Origin: Methylobrevis pamukkalensis
GTDB lineage: Bacteria > Pseudomonadota > Alphaproteobacteria > Rhizobiales > Pleomorphomonadaceae
DNA length: 64,000 bases
Reading direction: 5' to 3'
Assembly (NCBI RefSeq): GCF_001720135.1
Contig: NZ_MCRJ01000002.1
Location: 28,723 to 92,722, forward strand
Below are positions 22,481-34,120 of the stretch, piece after piece. The notes under the pieces are model-generated. The model was not told the origin of the DNA and searched no databases. It saw only the letters and a list, made by a program, of their open reading frames with translations. Within the stretch, counting starts at the first letter, position 1, and the number at the start of each line of letters is the position of its first letter. The position numbers and the translations under genes were made by a program.

Positions 22481-23637
22481 TGGCCGTCCGTCGTCTGCAC
22501 CACGTCCAGCCCGAAAGCTTCGCGTTCTCCGACGAGACGCTGGCCTTCGCCGAGGCTTGCGTGAAGAAATATCCGGAAGGCCGGCAGGCGTCCGCGGTGA
22601 TCCCGCTGCTGTGGCAGGTCCAGCTTCAGGAAGGCTGGGTCAGCGAGCCGGCGATCCGCGCGATCGCCGACTATCTCGCCATGCCCTACATCCGGGTTCT
22701 GGAAGTCGCGACCTTCTACACGATGTTCCAGCTGGCGCCGGTGGGCCGCAAGGCCCATATCCAGGTCTGCGGCACCACGCCCTGCATGCTGCGCGGGTCG
22801 GAAGACCTGCTGGCGGTGTGCAAGCGCCGCATCTCCCCCCATGCCTTCGAGCTGTCCGCCGACGGCGACTTCTCCTGGGAAGAGGTGGAATGCCTCGGCG
22901 CCTGCGTGAACGCGCCGATGATCCAGATCGTCAAGGACACCTACGAGGACCTGACGCCGGAGAGCTTCGAGGCGATCCTCGACACCATCGCTGCCGGCGA
23001 CATGCCGACGCCGGGCCCGCAGAACGGCCGCCACTTCTCGGCGGCGGCGGGCGGCGCGACGACGCTGACCGACCCCGATCTCTATCGCCGCCGCCCCGCG
23101 CCCGCGCAGGACGATCACCATGACGACGTGATGGTGGCCGAGGCCCCCCCGGCCTCGACCCAGACCCCGACCGACCCGGCGACGCCCGAGGCCCGCGCCC
23201 AGAACGCCGGCCGGCCCGGCGGCGAGGAACGGACCGAGGAAGAGATCGCCCGCACCGCGGGGGCCGATCTGGCCAGCGGCGACGAGACGGTGCCGGACGA
23301 GTTCAAGCCCGCGCTCATGTCCGCCCCGCGCGAGGGCACCGGCGACGATCTCAAGCTGATCTGGGGCGTCGGCCCCAAGCTGGAAACGCTGCTGCACGAG
23401 CTCGGCGTCTACCACTTCGACCAGATCGCCGGCTGGAACGAGATGAACCTGCGCTGGATCGACCAGCATCTCGGTGCCTTCCGCGGCCGCGCGGTGCGCG
23501 ACAAGTGGATCGAGCAGGCCGGGCGGCTGTCCGGCGGCTGGCGCCCGACCGACAAGGACGGCGAAAAGCGGCCTGAGGAACGACACGGCCGGACGGAACG
23601 GTTCCGCCCGGATGATGACCTGAAACGCGGAAGATGA
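22480..23637 (+). CDS. nuoE: NADH-quinone oxidoreductase subunit E with long C-terminal extension
   Basis: 385 residues. The first 170 are the 24 kDa subunit with its [2Fe-2S] thioredoxin-like fold: [16 protein letters not shown] and [15 protein letters not shown] hold the four Cys ligands of N1a. A Pro/Ala/Asp-rich linker (residues about 195-285) leads to a C-terminal domain, [20 protein letters not shown] and then [20 protein letters not shown], which resembles a helix-hairpin-helix fold. Similar extensions occur in Rhizobiales NuoE; their function is not established. Confidence 0.94.
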   Translation: MAVRRLHHVQPESFAFSDETLAFAEACVKKYPEGRQASAVIPLLWQVQLQEGWVSEPAIRAIADYLAMPYIRVLEVATFYTMFQLAPVGRKAHIQVCGTTPCMLRGSEDLLAVCKRRISPHAFELSADGDFSWEEVECLGACVNAPMIQIVKDTYEDLTPESFEAILDTIAAGDMPTPGPQNGRHFSAAAGGATTLTDPDLYRRRPAPAQDDHHDDVMVAEAPPASTQTPTDPATPEARAQNAGRPGGEERTEEEIARTAGADLASGDETVPDEFKPALMSAPREGTGDDLKLIWGVGPKLETLLHELGVYHFDQIAGWNEMNLRWIDQHLGAFRGRAVRDKWIEQAGRLSGGWRPTDKDGEKRPEERHGRTERFRPDDDLKRGR

Positions 23638-23705
23638 TCGTCAGAAGGGGCCGGCACGACCGGCAGCGGCGGCAGGCCCCTCTGAAATCCACAGGATCCG
23701 ATGTC

Positions 23706-24993
23706 ATGCTGACCGATAAGGACCGCATCTTCACCAACGTCTACGGCTTCCACGACTGGGGCCTCGACGCGCGCGCCAGCGCGGCCAGTGGGATGGCACG
23801 AAGGACATCATCCTGAAGGGCCGGGACTGGATCATCAACGAGATGAAGGCGTCGGGCCTGCGCGGCCGCGGCGGCGCCGGCTTCCCGACCGGTCTGAAAT
23901 GGTCCTTCATGCCGAAGGAAAACGACGGCCGTCCGCATTACCTGGTCGTCAACGCCGACGAATCCGAGCCCGGCACCTGCAAGGACCGCGAGATCCTGCG
24001 CCACGACCCGCACACCCTCGTGGAAGGGTGCCTGGTCGCCGGCTTCGCCATGAGCGCCCACGTCGGCTACATCTACGTGCGCGGCGAGTTCGTGCGCGAA
24101 CGCGAGCGGGTGCAGGCGGCGATCGACCAGGCCTACGAGGCCGGTCTCCTCGGCAAGAACGCCTGTGGCTCGGGCTGGGACTTCGATCTCTACGTCCACC
24201 ACGCGCCGGCGCCTACATCTGCGGCGAGGAGACCGCGCTGCTGGAAAGCCTCGAGGGCAAGAAGGGCCAGCCGCGCCTCAAGCCGCCGTTCCCGGCCAAC
24301 GTCGGCCTCTACGGCTGCCCGACCACGGTCAACAACGTCGAATCGATCGCCGTCGCCCCGACCATCCTGCGCCGCGGCGCCGGCTGGTTCGCCGGCCTCG
24401 GCCGCCCGAACAACACCGGCACCAAGCTCTTCTGCGTCTCCGGCCACGTGAACAAGCCGGCGACCTTCGAGGAAGAGATGGGCGTGCCCTTCCGCGAGAT
24501 GATCGACAAGCACTGCGGTGGCATCCGCGGCGGCTGGGACAATCTCCTTGCGGTCATTCCAGGTGGCTCGTCGGTGCCGATGATCAAGGCCGAGAGCATC
24601 ATCGACTGTCCGATGGACTTCGACAGCCTGCGCAACCTCGGCTCGGGTCTTGGCACCGCCGCGGTGATCGTCATGGACAAGTCAACCGACGTCATCAAGG
24701 CGATCGCCCGGCTCGCGCACTTCTACAAGCACGAGAGCTGCGGTCAGTGCACCCCCTGCCGCGAGGGCACGGGCTGGATGTGGCGCGTGATGGAACGTCT
24801 CGTCACCGGCGAGGCGGAAAAGCGCGAGATCGACATGCTGTTCCAGGTCACCAAGCAGATCGAGGGCCACACCATCTGTGCGCTCGGCGATGCGGCGGCC
24901 TGGCCGATTCAGGGACTGATCAAGAATTTCCGCGACGTGATCGAGGCGCGGATCGATTCCAGGGCCCGCCGGTTCCCGGTCGCGGCGGAGTAG
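23706..24993 (+). CDS. nuoF: NADH-quinone oxidoreductase subunit F (two frame changes)
   Basis: About 429 residues corrected. 51 kDa subunit that oxidises NADH, with FMN and cluster N3. Seen: [19 protein letters not shown] (NADH and FMN site), [31 protein letters not shown] and [17 protein letters not shown] (cluster ligands). One change lies at about 23775, where the corrected frame ends in [12 protein letters not shown]; a second lies at about 24203, where CACGCGCCGG should read CACGGCGCCGG (YVHHGAGAYICG). Each is repaired by one base. Confidence 0.93.
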
Positions 24994-25028
24994 GGCGACA
25001 CCGGCGGGCGCGGCATGAGGAGATGGAC

Positions 25029-25233
25029 ATGGCTGATGATCCAGACAATGTCCTTCTCGTGTTGCTCCGCCGCATCGATACGGAGGTCGATCGCCTGATC
25101 GACGATGTCCAGGGTCAAGGTGCGCGTCATCGGCCTTGAAGAGAATACGGCCGGCATACACCGGCGCCTTGACCGGCAGGAGGTCCGGATCGACCGGATC
25201 GAACGCCGGTGGGATCTGGTGGATACGCATTGA
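25029..25233 (+). CDS. Small coiled-coil protein between nuoF and nuoG (frame change)
   Basis: Reads MADDPDNVLLVLLRRIDTEV, then DRLIDDVQ, up to about 25112. After a two-base loss or one-base gain it continues KVRVIGLEENTAGIHRRLD and RQEVRIDRIERRWDLVDTH to TGA 25233. About 68 residues corrected. The spacing of I, L and V residues suggests an amphipathic coiled coil. I do not know a function; similar short helical proteins occur beside rhizobial genes. It may be a passenger gene rather than a complex I part. The two halves share one repeat pattern, which supports a single gene. Confidence 0.55.
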
Positions 25234-25286
25234 GTCTGCCCGCAGGGGCGCAAGGCACGACACGGTTCGGAAGCGGGTAACACGGC

Positions 25287-27372
25287 ATGGCAAAGATCAG
25301 TATCGACGGGATCGTGGTGGACGTCGCGCCGGATTCGACGCTGCTGCAGGCCTGTGAGGCCGCGGGCGCGAGGTGCCGCGGTTCTGCTTCCATGAGCGGC
25401 TGTCCGTCGCCGGCAACTGCCGCATGTGTCTCGTCGAGGTGAAGGGCGGCCCGCCCAAGCCCGCGGCCTCCTGCGCCATGGCGGTCAAGGACCTGCGTCC
25501 CGGCCCGAACGGCGAGCCGCCGGAGGTCTTCACCAAGACCCCGATGGTCAAGAAGGCCCGCGAGGGCGTGATGGAATTCCTGCTGATCAACCATCCGCTC
25601 GACTGCCCGATCTGCGACCAGGGCGGCGAGTGCGACCTGCAGGACCAGGCGATGGCCTATGGCGTCTCCGGCTCGCGCTTTGCGGAAAACAAGCGCGCCG
25701 TCGAGGACAAGTACATCGGCCCGCTGGTCAAGACGATCATGACCCGCTGCATCCACTGCACGCGCTGCGTCCGCTTCACCACGGAAGTCGCCGGCGTGCG
25801 CGATCTCGGCCTGATCGGCCGCGGCGAGGATGCGGAGATCACCACCTATCTCGAACGCGCGATGACCTCGGAGCTGCAGGGCAACGTGATCGACCTCTGC
25901 CCGGTCGGCGCGCTCACCTCCAAGCCCTATGCCTTCCAGGCCCGTCCGTGGGAACTTGGCAAGACCGAATCCATCGACGTGATGGACGCGGTCGGCTCGG
26001 CGATCCGGATCGACACCCGCGGCCGCGAAGTCATGCGGGTGATGCCGCGTCTCAACGAGGCGGTGAACGAGGAGTGGATCTCCGACAAGACCCGCTTCAT
26101 CTGGGACGGCATCCGCACCCAGCGCCTCGACCGACCGTATGTCCGCGAGAACGGCCGCCTCAAGCCGGCCACCTGGGGCGAGGCCTTCGGCCTGATCAAG
26201 GCCAAGGTGTCGGCGACGTCGGGTGACCGCATCGGTGCGCTCGCCGGCGATCTCTCCTCGGTGGAGGAGATGTTCGCCCTCAAGCAACTGATGACGGCGC
26301 TCGGCAGTGCCAATCTCGACTGCCGCCAGGACGGCACGAAGCTCGACCCGAAGCATGGTCGCGCCTCCTATCTCTTCAACGCCACCATCGAGGGCATCGA
26401 GCAGGCCGACGCAATCCTGATCGTCGGCGCCGATCCCCGCCATGAGGCGGCCGTGCTCAACGCCCGCATTCGCAAGGCCTGGCGCGGCGGAGCGGTGCAG
26501 GTCGGCGTCATCGGTGAAAACATCGATCTGACCTACCCGACCACCTATCTCGCGCCGGCACGGAGACGCTCGGCAACATCGACGGCGCCTTCCTCGACAC
26601 GCTGAAGGCCGCGACCCGTCCGCTGATCATCGTCGGCCAGGGCGCGCTCGCCCGTGCCGACGGTCTCGCGGTGCTCTCGGCCGCGGCCCGGCTCGCCGTC
26701 GACGTCGGCGCGGTCGGCCCGGACTGGAACGGCTTCTCGGTCCTGCACACGGCGGCCAGCCGCGTCGGCGGCCTCGACATCGGCTGTGTCCCGGGGGAGG
26801 GCGGTCTCGATACCGCCGGCATGATCGCGGCGGCCGGCACCGGCGCGCTCGACGTGCTGTTCCTGCTCGGCGCCGACGAGATCGAGACCTCCGGCCTCGG
26901 CAGCGCCTTCGTGGTCTACATCGGCAGCCATGGCGACGCCGGTGCCCACCGCGCCGACGTGATCCTGCCGGGCGCGGTCTATGCCGAGAAGTCCGGCACC
27001 TATGTCAACACCGAGGGCCGGGTCCAGGTCGGCCAGCGCGCCGCCTTCCCGCCGGGCGAGGCCCGCGAGGACTGGGCGATCCTGCGCGCGCTGTCGGATG
27101 TGCTCGGCCAGCGCCTGCCGTTCGACTCGCTCGCGCAGCTTCGCGCGCAGCTCCATGCGGCCTTCCCGGTGATGGCGGAGATCGACGAGATCGTCGCCGG
27201 CGCGCCTGCGGACATCGAGGCGCTCGCCTCGGTCGGCGGCACCATGGACGGGGCCGCCTTCGTCGGCACCATCAAGGATTTCTACCTCACCAACCCGATC
27301 GCCCGCGCGTCCGCCATCATGGCGGAATGCTCGGCGCTTGCACGCGGGTCGGTGAAGGCGGCGGCGGAATAA
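25287..27372 (+). CDS. nuoG: NADH-quinone oxidoreductase subunit G (two frame changes)
   Basis: About 695 residues corrected. 75 kDa iron-sulfur subunit. Seen: N-terminal ferredoxin domain ([18 protein letters not shown]), the H/C cluster region [20 protein letters not shown], and the [4Fe-4S] ligands in [12 protein letters not shown] and [19 protein letters not shown]; then a molybdopterin-oxidoreductase-like domain lacking cofactor. Changes at about 25370 (GCGCGAGGTG for GCGCGGAGGTG, giving GAEVPRFC) and about 26552 (CTCGCGCCGG for CTCGGCGCCGG, giving [11 protein letters not shown]). Each is repaired by one G. Confidence 0.93.
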
Positions 27373-27384
27373 GGGGCGGCACTG

Positions 27385-28434
27385 ATGGATGGTTTCTGGT
27401 CTTCCTTTCTCTGGCCGCTGATCGTGATGATCGCGCAGAGCCTCCTGCTGATGGTGGTCCTGCTCGTCTGCGTCGCCTACATCCTCTATGCCGATCGCAA
27501 GATCTGGGCGGCGGTGCAGATCCGCCGGGGCCCGAACGTGGTCGGCCCCTGGGGCCTGTTCCAGTCCTTCGCCGACCTTCTGAAGTTCGTGCTGAAGGAG
27601 CCGGTGATCCCGGCGGGTGCCTCCAAGGGCCTGTTCCTGCTGGCGCCGCTCCTCACCGTGGTCCTGTCGCTGCTCGCCTGGGCGGTGATTCCGGTCAACG
27701 CCGGCTGGGTGATCGCCGACATCAACGTCGGCATCCTGTTCATCTTCGCCATCTCGTCGCTGTCGGTCTACGGCATCATCATCGGTGGCTGGGCGTCGAA
27801 CTCGAAGTATCCCTTCCTGTCGGCGCTGCGTTCGGCGGCGCAGATGGTGTCCTACGAGGTGTCGATCGGCTTCGTGATCATCACGGTGCTGCTCTGCGCC
27901 GGCTCGCTCAACCTCACCGAGATCGTGGAAGCCCAGCGCACGGGCCTTGCCTCGGCAATCGGCCTGCCGTGGCTCGGCTTCCTGAACTGGTACTGGCTGC
28001 CGCTGTTCCCGATGTTCGTGATCTTCTTCATCTCGGCGCTGGCCGAGACGAACCGGCCGCCCTTCGACCTCGTCGAGGCCGAATCGGAGCTGGTCGCGGG
28101 CTTCATGGTCGAGTACGGCTCCACCCCGTACATGATGTTCATGCTCGGCGAGTATGTCGCGATCACCCTGATGTGCGCGATGATGGCGATCCTGTTCATG
28201 GGCGGCTGGCTGCCCCCGTTCGACTTCGCCCCCTTCACCTGGGTTCCGGGCATCGTCTGGTTCGCCCTGAAGGTTCTGCTCGGCTTCTTCATGTTCGCGA
28301 TGGTCAAGGCGATGGTGCCGCGCTACCGCTACGACCAGCTGATGCGCCTCGGCTGGAAGGTGTTCCTGCCGATCTCGCTGACGATGGTGGTCATCGTCGC
28401 CGGGGTGCTGCAGTTCACCGGCTGGGCGAACTGA
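27385..28434 (+). CDS. nuoH: NADH-quinone oxidoreductase subunit H
   Basis: 349 residues. Eight-helix membrane subunit that holds the quinone entry site. Seen: [75 protein letters not shown] with its conserved Glu residues, and [18 protein letters not shown]. Full length, no interruption. It starts 12 bases after the nuoG stop. Confidence 0.96.
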   Translation: MDGFWSSFLWPLIVMIAQSLLLMVVLLVCVAYILYADRKIWAAVQIRRGPNVVGPWGLFQSFADLLKFVLKEPVIPAGASKGLFLLAPLLTVVLSLLAWAVIPVNAGWVIADINVGILFIFAISSLSVYGIIIGGWASNSKYPFLSALRSAAQMVSYEVSIGFVIITVLLCAGSLNLTEIVEAQRTGLASAIGLPWLGFLNWYWLPLFPMFVIFFISALAETNRPPFDLVEAESELVAGFMVEYGSTPYMMFMLGEYVAITLMCAMMAILFMGGWLPPFDFAPFTWVPGIVWFALKVLLGFFMFAMVKAMVPRYRYDQLMRLGWKVFLPISLTMVVIVAGVLQFTGWAN

Positions 28435-28443
28435 GGGACGACG

Positions 28444-28689
28444 ATGGAACTCTCCCTTCCCGTGGTCATCGGCGCCGCCGTCGGTCTCGGGGTGGGGATC
28501 CTCGACTACGGGATCGTCGCGGCGATCCTGAGAAAGTTTCTTGCCGGCCGGCGATCGGGACGCGATACACCGCCCCTGTCAGACGGCCGCCACGACTTCG
28601 TGTTCAAGGTGCTGTTCGTGGTGAACGCGGTCGCGTTCGCCGGGCTTGGCGCCTTCACCGGAGCGCAGCTTGCGGGCTACGGCCTTTGA
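28444..28689 (+). CDS. Small two-helix membrane protein inside the nuo operon
   Basis: 81 residues. Two hydrophobic helices, VVIGAAVGLGVGILDYGIVA and VLFVVNAVAFAGLGAFTGAQ, flank a basic loop with RKFLAGRRSGRD. It begins 9 bases after the nuoH stop and ends 37 bases before nuoI, so it is certainly in the operon. I do not recognise a family. Canonical complex I operons run nuoH-nuoI directly. It could be an accessory or assembly factor, but nothing in the sequence proves this. RBS-like GGGACG precedes the ATG. Confidence 0.65.
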   Translation: MELSLPVVIGAAVGLGVGILDYGIVAAILRKFLAGRRSGRDTPPLSDGRHDFVFKVLFVVNAVAFAGLGAFTGAQLAGYGL

Positions 28690-28726
28690 GCGCGCACGGC
28701 CGGGAATTTTGCGAGAGGTTTGAAAG

Positions 28727-29215
28727 ATGAGACTCGATCAGGCCGCAAGGTCCGTATTTCTCAAGGAGTTCGTATCGGCGTTCTTCCTCGCCATGCGCTA
28801 CTTCTTCAAACCGAAGCCGACGATCAACTACCCCTTCGAGAAGGGGCCGGTGTCGCCTCGCTTCCGCGGCGAGCACGCCCTGCGCCGCTATCCGAACGGC
28901 GAAGAGCGCTGCATCGCCTGCAAGCTGTGCGAGGCGATCTGCCCGGCGCAGGCCATCACCATCGAGGCCGGCCCGCGCCGCAACGACGGCACCCGCCGCA
29001 CCACGCGCTACGACATCGACATGGTGAAGTGCATCTACTGCGGCTTCTGCCAGGAAGCCTGCCCGGTGGACGCGATCGTCGAGGGACCGAATTTCGAATT
29101 CGCGACCGAGACGCGCGAGGAGCTCTACTACGACAAGGACAAGCTGCTCGCGAACGGCGATCGCTGGGAACGCGAGATCGCACGCAACATGGCGATTGAT
29201 GCACCTTATCGCTGA
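28727..29215 (+). CDS. nuoI: NADH-quinone oxidoreductase subunit I
   Basis: 162 residues. Ferredoxin-like subunit with clusters N6a and N6b. Both CxxCxxCxxxCP motifs are visible: [12 protein letters not shown] and [12 protein letters not shown]. The N-terminal [20 protein letters not shown] and the C-terminal [14 protein letters not shown] match alphaproteobacterial NuoI. Confidence 0.96.
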   Translation: MRLDQAARSVFLKEFVSAFFLAMRYFFKPKPTINYPFEKGPVSPRFRGEHALRRYPNGEERCIACKLCEAICPAQAITIEAGPRRNDGTRRTTRYDIDMVKCIYCGFCQEACPVDAIVEGPNFEFATETREELYYDKDKLLANGDRWEREIARNMAIDAPYR

Positions 29216-29329
29216 CGGAAATGGACGCGGCCCGATGCCGCGTCTAGAAGACTTCGAACTTCGCCTGGCCCGGAGACGGCGGCCCTCCGGGTGTCACGCG
29301 CGAAAGAGACGATCGGGGCACCTTCCGAC

Positions 29330-29944
29330 ATGACCCTCACAGCCTTCTTCTTCTACATCTTCTCGGCGGTGACCATCGCGTCGGCCGTGATGGTGATCGC
29401 GTCGCGGAACCCGGTGCATTCCGTGCTGTTCCTGATCCTCGCCTTCTTCAACGCGGCGGGCCTGTTCCTTCTGCTCGGCGCCGAATTCCTCGCGATGATC
29501 CTCGTGGTGGTCTACGTCGGCGCGGTGGCGGTGCTGTTCCTGTTCGTGGTGATGATGCTCGACGTCGATTTCGCCGAGCTGCGCCAGGGCTTCCTGCAGT
29601 ATCTGCCGATCGGCGTGCTGATCGGTGTGGTCTTCCTGGTCGAGCTGATCTTCGTGGTCGGCGCCTGGGTGATCGCTCCGGAAGTCGCGGGGCACGGCGC
29701 CCTGCCGATCCGGAACCCGGACGAGGTCTCGAACATCGCCGCGATCGGCGAGGTGCTCTACACCCGCTACGTCTACTTCTTCCAAGCCTCCGGGCTCGTG
29801 CTTCTCGTCGCGATGATCGGCGCCATCGTGCTGACCCTGCGGCACAAGCCGAACGTGAAGCGCCAGGATATCGCCACCCAGGTCGCGCGGTCCCGCGAGA
29901 CTGCCATCGAAATCCGCAAGGTGGAGCCGGGCAAGGGGCTCTGA
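29330..29944 (+). CDS. nuoJ: NADH-quinone oxidoreductase subunit J
   Basis: 204 residues. Five-helix membrane subunit. Seen: [20 protein letters not shown], the conserved Glu in [20 protein letters not shown], and [15 protein letters not shown] 29330 is chosen; an in-frame GTG at 29291 would add 13 hydrophilic residues that the family lacks. Confidence 0.95.
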   Translation: MTLTAFFFYIFSAVTIASAVMVIASRNPVHSVLFLILAFFNAAGLFLLLGAEFLAMILVVVYVGAVAVLFLFVVMMLDVDFAELRQGFLQYLPIGVLIGVVFLVELIFVVGAWVIAPEVAGHGALPIRNPDEVSNIAAIGEVLYTRYVYFFQASGLVLLVAMIGAIVLTLRHKPNVKRQDIATQVARSRETAIEIRKVEPGKGL

Positions 29945-29999
29945 TCGCGTCGCGCCGGCTCCCCGCCCCCTCCCGAAGCACTTGAAGAGGCATGACGCC

Positions 30000-30308
30000 A
30001 TGACGATCGGGCTGTCTCACTATCTGTCGGTGTCCGCCATCCTGTTCACGCTGGGCATTCTCGGCATCTTCCTCAACCGCAAGAACGTGATCGTCATCCT
30101 GATGTCGGTCGAACTGATCCTTCTGGCGGTGAACCTGAACTTCGTGGCCTTCTCGTCCTTCCTCAACGACCTCGTCGGCCAGATCTTCGCACTGTTCGTG
30201 CTGACGGTCGCCGCCGCCGAGGCCGCGATTGGCCTCGCCATTCTCGTCGTCTTCTTCCGCAACCGCGGCTCCATTGCCGTGGAAGACATCAACATGATGA
30301 AGGGCTGA
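30000..30308 (+). CDS. nuoK: NADH-quinone oxidoreductase subunit K
   Basis: 102 residues. Three-helix proton-channel subunit. Seen: the conserved Glu in [20 protein letters not shown] and a second in [19 protein letters not shown]. It matches the MrpC/NuoK family over its length. Its TGA overlaps the nuoL ATG by one base. Confidence 0.96.
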   Translation: MTIGLSHYLSVSAILFTLGILGIFLNRKNVIVILMSVELILLAVNLNFVAFSSFLNDLVGQIFALFVLTVAAAEAAIGLAILVVFFRNRGSIAVEDINMMKG

Positions 30309-32440
30309 TGATGTATTCCCTCATCGTCTTCCTGCCGCTCGTCGGCTTCCTGATTGCCGGTGCCATCTCCCTGAAAGGGGCGATGGACAAGACGGCGGCG
30401 GCCGGCGGCCACGACGGCCACGGCCATGACCACGGCGATCACGGTCACGGCCATGCGGGCCACGGTCATGCCGGCGGCCACGACGCCCATGGCGCGGCCC
30501 ATGGCACCCATGCCGCGGCCCACGACGACCATGGCCACGGCCATGACGACCACCACGAGGAGGCGCCCGGCTCGCGGCCGGCCGAACTCGTGACGACCGG
30601 CCTGATGGCGGTCACGGCGCTGCTGTCCTGGGTCGCCTTTTTCTCCGTCGCCTTCGGCGAGGGCGAGGCCTTCACGGTGCCGGTGCTGTCGTGGATTCAT
30701 TCCGGGGCGCTCGCGACCGAATGGGCCTTCCGCATCGACACCCTGACGGTGGTGATGCTGGTGGTCGTGAACACCGTATCCTTCCTGGTCCATCTCTATT
30801 CGATGGGCTACATGAGCCATGATCCGGCGCGCCCGCGCTTCTTTGCCTACCTGTCGCTGTTCACCTTCGCCATGCTGACGCTGGTGACCTCCGACAACCT
30901 GCTGCAGATGTTCTTCGGCTGGGAGGGCGTGGGTCTTGCCTCCTACCTGCTGATCGGCTTCTGGTACCAGAAGCCTTCGGCCAACGCCGCGGCGATGAAG
31001 GCCTTCGTGGTCAACCGCGTCGGCGACTTCGGCTTCCTGCTCGGCCTGTTCGGCGTCTACGTCCTGTTCAACTCGATCTCCTTCGACGCGATCTTCGCCA
31101 ACGTCGGTTCGCTCGAGGGCGCGCAACTCACCTTCCTCGGCTCGTCCTGGGACGCGGCGACCATCGTCTGCCTGCTGCTGTTCATGGGCGCGATGGGCAA
31201 GTCGGCCCAGTTCCTGCTGCACACCTGGCTGCCGGACGCGATGGAAGGCCCGACCCCTGTGTCGGCGCTGATCCATGCCGCAACGATGGTGACCGCCGGC
31301 GTGTTCATGGTCGCGCGCATGTCGCCGGTGTTCGAGATGTCGCACACGGCGCTGACCGTCGTGACCTTCATCGGCGCCACCACGGCCTTCTTCGCGGCCA
31401 CCGTCGGCCTCGTCCAGAACGACATCAAGCGCGTCATCGCCTACTCGACCTGCTCCCAGCTCGGCTACATGTTCGTCGCCCTCGGTGTCGGCGCCTATCC
31501 GATCGCGGTGTTCCACCTGTTCACCCACGCCTTCTTCAAGGCGCTCCTGTTCCTCGGTGCCGGCTCGGTGATCCACGCCGTCTCCGGCGAGCAGGACATG
31601 CGCAAGATGGGCGGCCTTCGCACGGTGATCCCGGTCACCTTCTGGATGATGACGATCGGCACGCTGGCGCTGACCGGCTTCCCGTTCACGGCCGGCTTCT
31701 ACTCCAAGGACGGCATCATCGAGGCGGCCTTCGTCGGCGAGAATGCCTTTGCCGGCTACGCCTTCGGCATGCTGGTGATCGCTGCCGTCTTCACCTCCTT
31801 CTACTCCTGGCGCCTCGCCTTCCTCACCTTCTTCGGCAAGCCGCGCGCCTCGGCCGAGGTGATGAAGCACGCCCACGAGAGCCCGCAGGTGATGCTGATC
31901 CCTCTCTACGTGCTCGCGGTCGGCGCGCTGTTTGCCGGCGTCGCCTTCTCCGGGGCGTTCATGGGCGAGGGCGTCGAGGAATTCTGGAAGCAGTCGCTGT
32001 ATCTGCCCCACGGCGAGCACTCGATCCTCGAGGCCATCCACCACGTGTCCTTCTGGGTGAAGATCTCGCCCTTCATCGCGATGCTGATCGGTTTTGCGGT
32101 GGCGGTGTATTTCTACATCGTCAACCCGGAAGCCCCCAAGCAGCTGGCGGCGCGCCACGACGCGCTCTACCAGTTCCTGCTCAACAAGTGGTACTTCGAC
32201 GAGCTCTACGACATCCTCTTCGTGCGCAGCGCCAAGTGGATCGGCACGAAGCTCTGGAAGGTCGGTGACGGCCGGATCATCGACGGCCTCGGACCGGACG
32301 GCATCGCCGCCCGCGTCCAGGACGTCACGACCCGGGTCGTGCGCCTGCAGACCGGCTACCTCTACCACTATGCCTTTGCCATGCTGATCGGTGTTGCCCT
32401 GCTCGTGACCTGGGCGATGTTCTACGCCGGAGGAATGTGA
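30308..32440 (+). CDS. nuoL: NADH-quinone oxidoreductase subunit L with His-rich loop
   Basis: 710 residues. Antiporter-like proton-pumping subunit. Seen: [32 protein letters not shown], the Lys/His channel region [20 protein letters not shown] and [18 protein letters not shown]. Between the first two helices, residues 35-83 form a low-complexity loop with 19 histidines in 49 residues ([20 protein letters not shown] and similar). Comparable but variable His-rich loops occur in other Rhizobiales NuoL. A metal-binding role is conceivable but unproven. Confidence 0.95.
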   Translation: MMYSLIVFLPLVGFLIAGAISLKGAMDKTAAAGGHDGHGHDHGDHGHGHAGHGHAGGHDAHGAAHGTHAAAHDDHGHGHDDHHEEAPGSRPAELVTTGLMAVTALLSWVAFFSVAFGEGEAFTVPVLSWIHSGALATEWAFRIDTLTVVMLVVVNTVSFLVHLYSMGYMSHDPARPRFFAYLSLFTFAMLTLVTSDNLLQMFFGWEGVGLASYLLIGFWYQKPSANAAAMKAFVVNRVGDFGFLLGLFGVYVLFNSISFDAIFANVGSLEGAQLTFLGSSWDAATIVCLLLFMGAMGKSAQFLLHTWLPDAMEGPTPVSALIHAATMVTAGVFMVARMSPVFEMSHTALTVVTFIGATTAFFAATVGLVQNDIKRVIAYSTCSQLGYMFVALGVGAYPIAVFHLFTHAFFKALLFLGAGSVIHAVSGEQDMRKMGGLRTVIPVTFWMMTIGTLALTGFPFTAGFYSKDGIIEAAFVGENAFAGYAFGMLVIAAVFTSFYSWRLAFLTFFGKPRASAEVMKHAHESPQVMLIPLYVLAVGALFAGVAFSGAFMGEGVEEFWKQSLYLPHGEHSILEAIHHVSFWVKISPFIAMLIGFAVAVYFYIVNPEAPKQLAARHDALYQFLLNKWYFDELYDILFVRSAKWIGTKLWKVGDGRIIDGLGPDGIAARVQDVTTRVVRLQTGYLYHYAFAMLIGVALLVTWAMFYAGGM

Positions 32441-32445
32441 GCCCC

Positions 32446-33957
32446 ATGAGCGACATGCCGCTCCTTTCGATCGTCACCTTCCTGCCGCTCGCCGGCGTGT
32501 TCCTGATCCTCTGGAACCGCGCGAACGACGAGGTCGCGATCCGCAACATCCGCATGGTGGCGCTGGTCACCACGGTCTTCACCTTCCTCGTCTCGCTCTT
32601 CGTCTGGGGCCGGTTCGATCCGTCGAACCCCGGCTTCCAGATGGTCGAGGAGGCCGCCTGGATGGGCGACTTCGTCGGCTACCGCATGGGCGTCGACGGC
32701 ATCTCGATGCTGTTCGTCATCCTGACGACCTTCCTGATGCCCTTCTGCATCCTGGCGAGCTGGAATTCGGTCGAGTACCGGGTGAAGGAATACATGATCG
32801 CCTTCCTCGTGCTCGAGACGCTGATGATCGGCGTCTTCTGCGCGCTGGATTCGGTGCTGTTCTACGTCTTCTTCGAGGCCGGCCTCATTCCGATGTACAT
32901 CATCATCGGCGTGTGGGGCGGCAAGCGGCGGATCTACGCCTCCTACAAGTTCTTCCTCTACACCCTGCTCGGCTCGGTGCTGATGATGGTCGCCATCATG
33001 GCGATGTACTTCGATGCCGGCACCACCGACATCGCCGTGCTGCTCCAGCACAGCTTCCCGGCGGAAATGCAGACCTGGCTGTGGATCGCCTTCTTCGCCT
33101 CCTTCGCGGTGAAGATGCCGATGTGGCCGGTGCACACCTGGCTGCCCGACGCCCACGTCGAGGCGCCGACCGCCGGCTCGGTGATTCTGGCGGGCATCCT
33201 GCTGAAGATGGGCGGCTACGGCTTCCTGCGCTTCTCGGTGCCGATGTTCCCGCTGGCCTCGGCCGACTTCGCGCCCTTCATCTTCGCCCTCTCGGTCGTT
33301 GCCATCATCTACACCTCGCTGGTGGCGCTGATGCAGCAGGACATCAAGAAGCTGATCGCCTACTCGTCGGTCGCCCACATGGGCTTCGTGACCATGGGCA
33401 TCTTCTCGATGAACGTGCAGGGCATCCAGGGCGCGCTGTTCCAGATGATCTCGCACGGCATCGTGTCCGGCGCGCTGTTCCTCTGCGTCGGCGTCGTCTA
33501 CGACCGGATGCACACCCGCGAGATCTCGGCCTACGGCGGCCTCGTCAACCGGATGCCGGCCTATGCGGTGGCCTTCCTGATCTTCACCATGGCCAACGTC
33601 GGCCTTCCGGGCACCAGCGGCTTCGTCGGCGAGTTCCTGACGCTGATGGGAGCCTTCCAGGCGAACACCTGGGTGGCCTTCTTCGCGGCCACCGGCGTGA
33701 TCCTGTCGGCGGGCTATGCCCTCTGGCTGTTCCGCCGGGTGGTGTTCGGGGTGCTCGACAAGGACAGCCTGAAGTCGATCCTCGACCTGTCGCTGCGCGA
33801 GAAGGTGATCCTCGCGCCGCTGGTCGTGCTGACGATCTTCTACGGCGTCTATCCGGCGCCGATCCTCGATGCCACCGCCGCCTCGGTCGACCTGCTGGTG
33901 AAGAACTACCAGGCCGCCATCGATCTGGCTTCGCAGACGGCGCAGGTCGTGCCCTGA
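32446..33957 (+). CDS. nuoM: NADH-quinone oxidoreductase subunit M
   Basis: 503 residues. Second antiporter-like subunit. Seen: [40 protein letters not shown] with the conserved Glu, [39 protein letters not shown] and [16 protein letters not shown] 32437 in frame is possible, but ATG 32446 lies at a better distance from GGAGG at 32430. Confidence 0.95.
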   Translation: MSDMPLLSIVTFLPLAGVFLILWNRANDEVAIRNIRMVALVTTVFTFLVSLFVWGRFDPSNPGFQMVEEAAWMGDFVGYRMGVDGISMLFVILTTFLMPFCILASWNSVEYRVKEYMIAFLVLETLMIGVFCALDSVLFYVFFEAGLIPMYIIIGVWGGKRRIYASYKFFLYTLLGSVLMMVAIMAMYFDAGTTDIAVLLQHSFPAEMQTWLWIAFFASFAVKMPMWPVHTWLPDAHVEAPTAGSVILAGILLKMGGYGFLRFSVPMFPLASADFAPFIFALSVVAIIYTSLVALMQQDIKKLIAYSSVAHMGFVTMGIFSMNVQGIQGALFQMISHGIVSGALFLCVGVVYDRMHTREISAYGGLVNRMPAYAVAFLIFTMANVGLPGTSGFVGEFLTLMGAFQANTWVAFFAATGVILSAGYALWLFRRVVFGVLDKDSLKSILDLSLREKVILAPLVVLTIFYGVYPAPILDATAASVDLLVKNYQAAIDLASQTAQVVP

Positions 33958-34120
33958 GGCCTTCAAGCGGATGTCCGGGGCCGATCGCTCCGGGACCTGC
34001 GGGTCGGCGCGCCCCTCTGCGGAGGGTGGGTGCACCGCCCGGCAGACCAAGAATGACACAGTCACGATTGACCGGCCCTTCCGGGGATGATGCGAGGGGC
34101 GGGTGCAAGAGGTAAACGCG

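Noticed and set aside
30410..30556. GGCCACGGCCATGAC-like tandem DNA repeat
   Set aside because: It is the coding sequence of the NuoL His-rich loop, in frame with the conserved protein.
30020..32368. A 782-codon minus-strand reading frame opposite nuoK and nuoL
   Set aside because: It mirrors the conserved nuo genes codon by codon, has a low-complexity His/Asp/Arg-rich product and no family likeness. High GC makes long antisense frames common.
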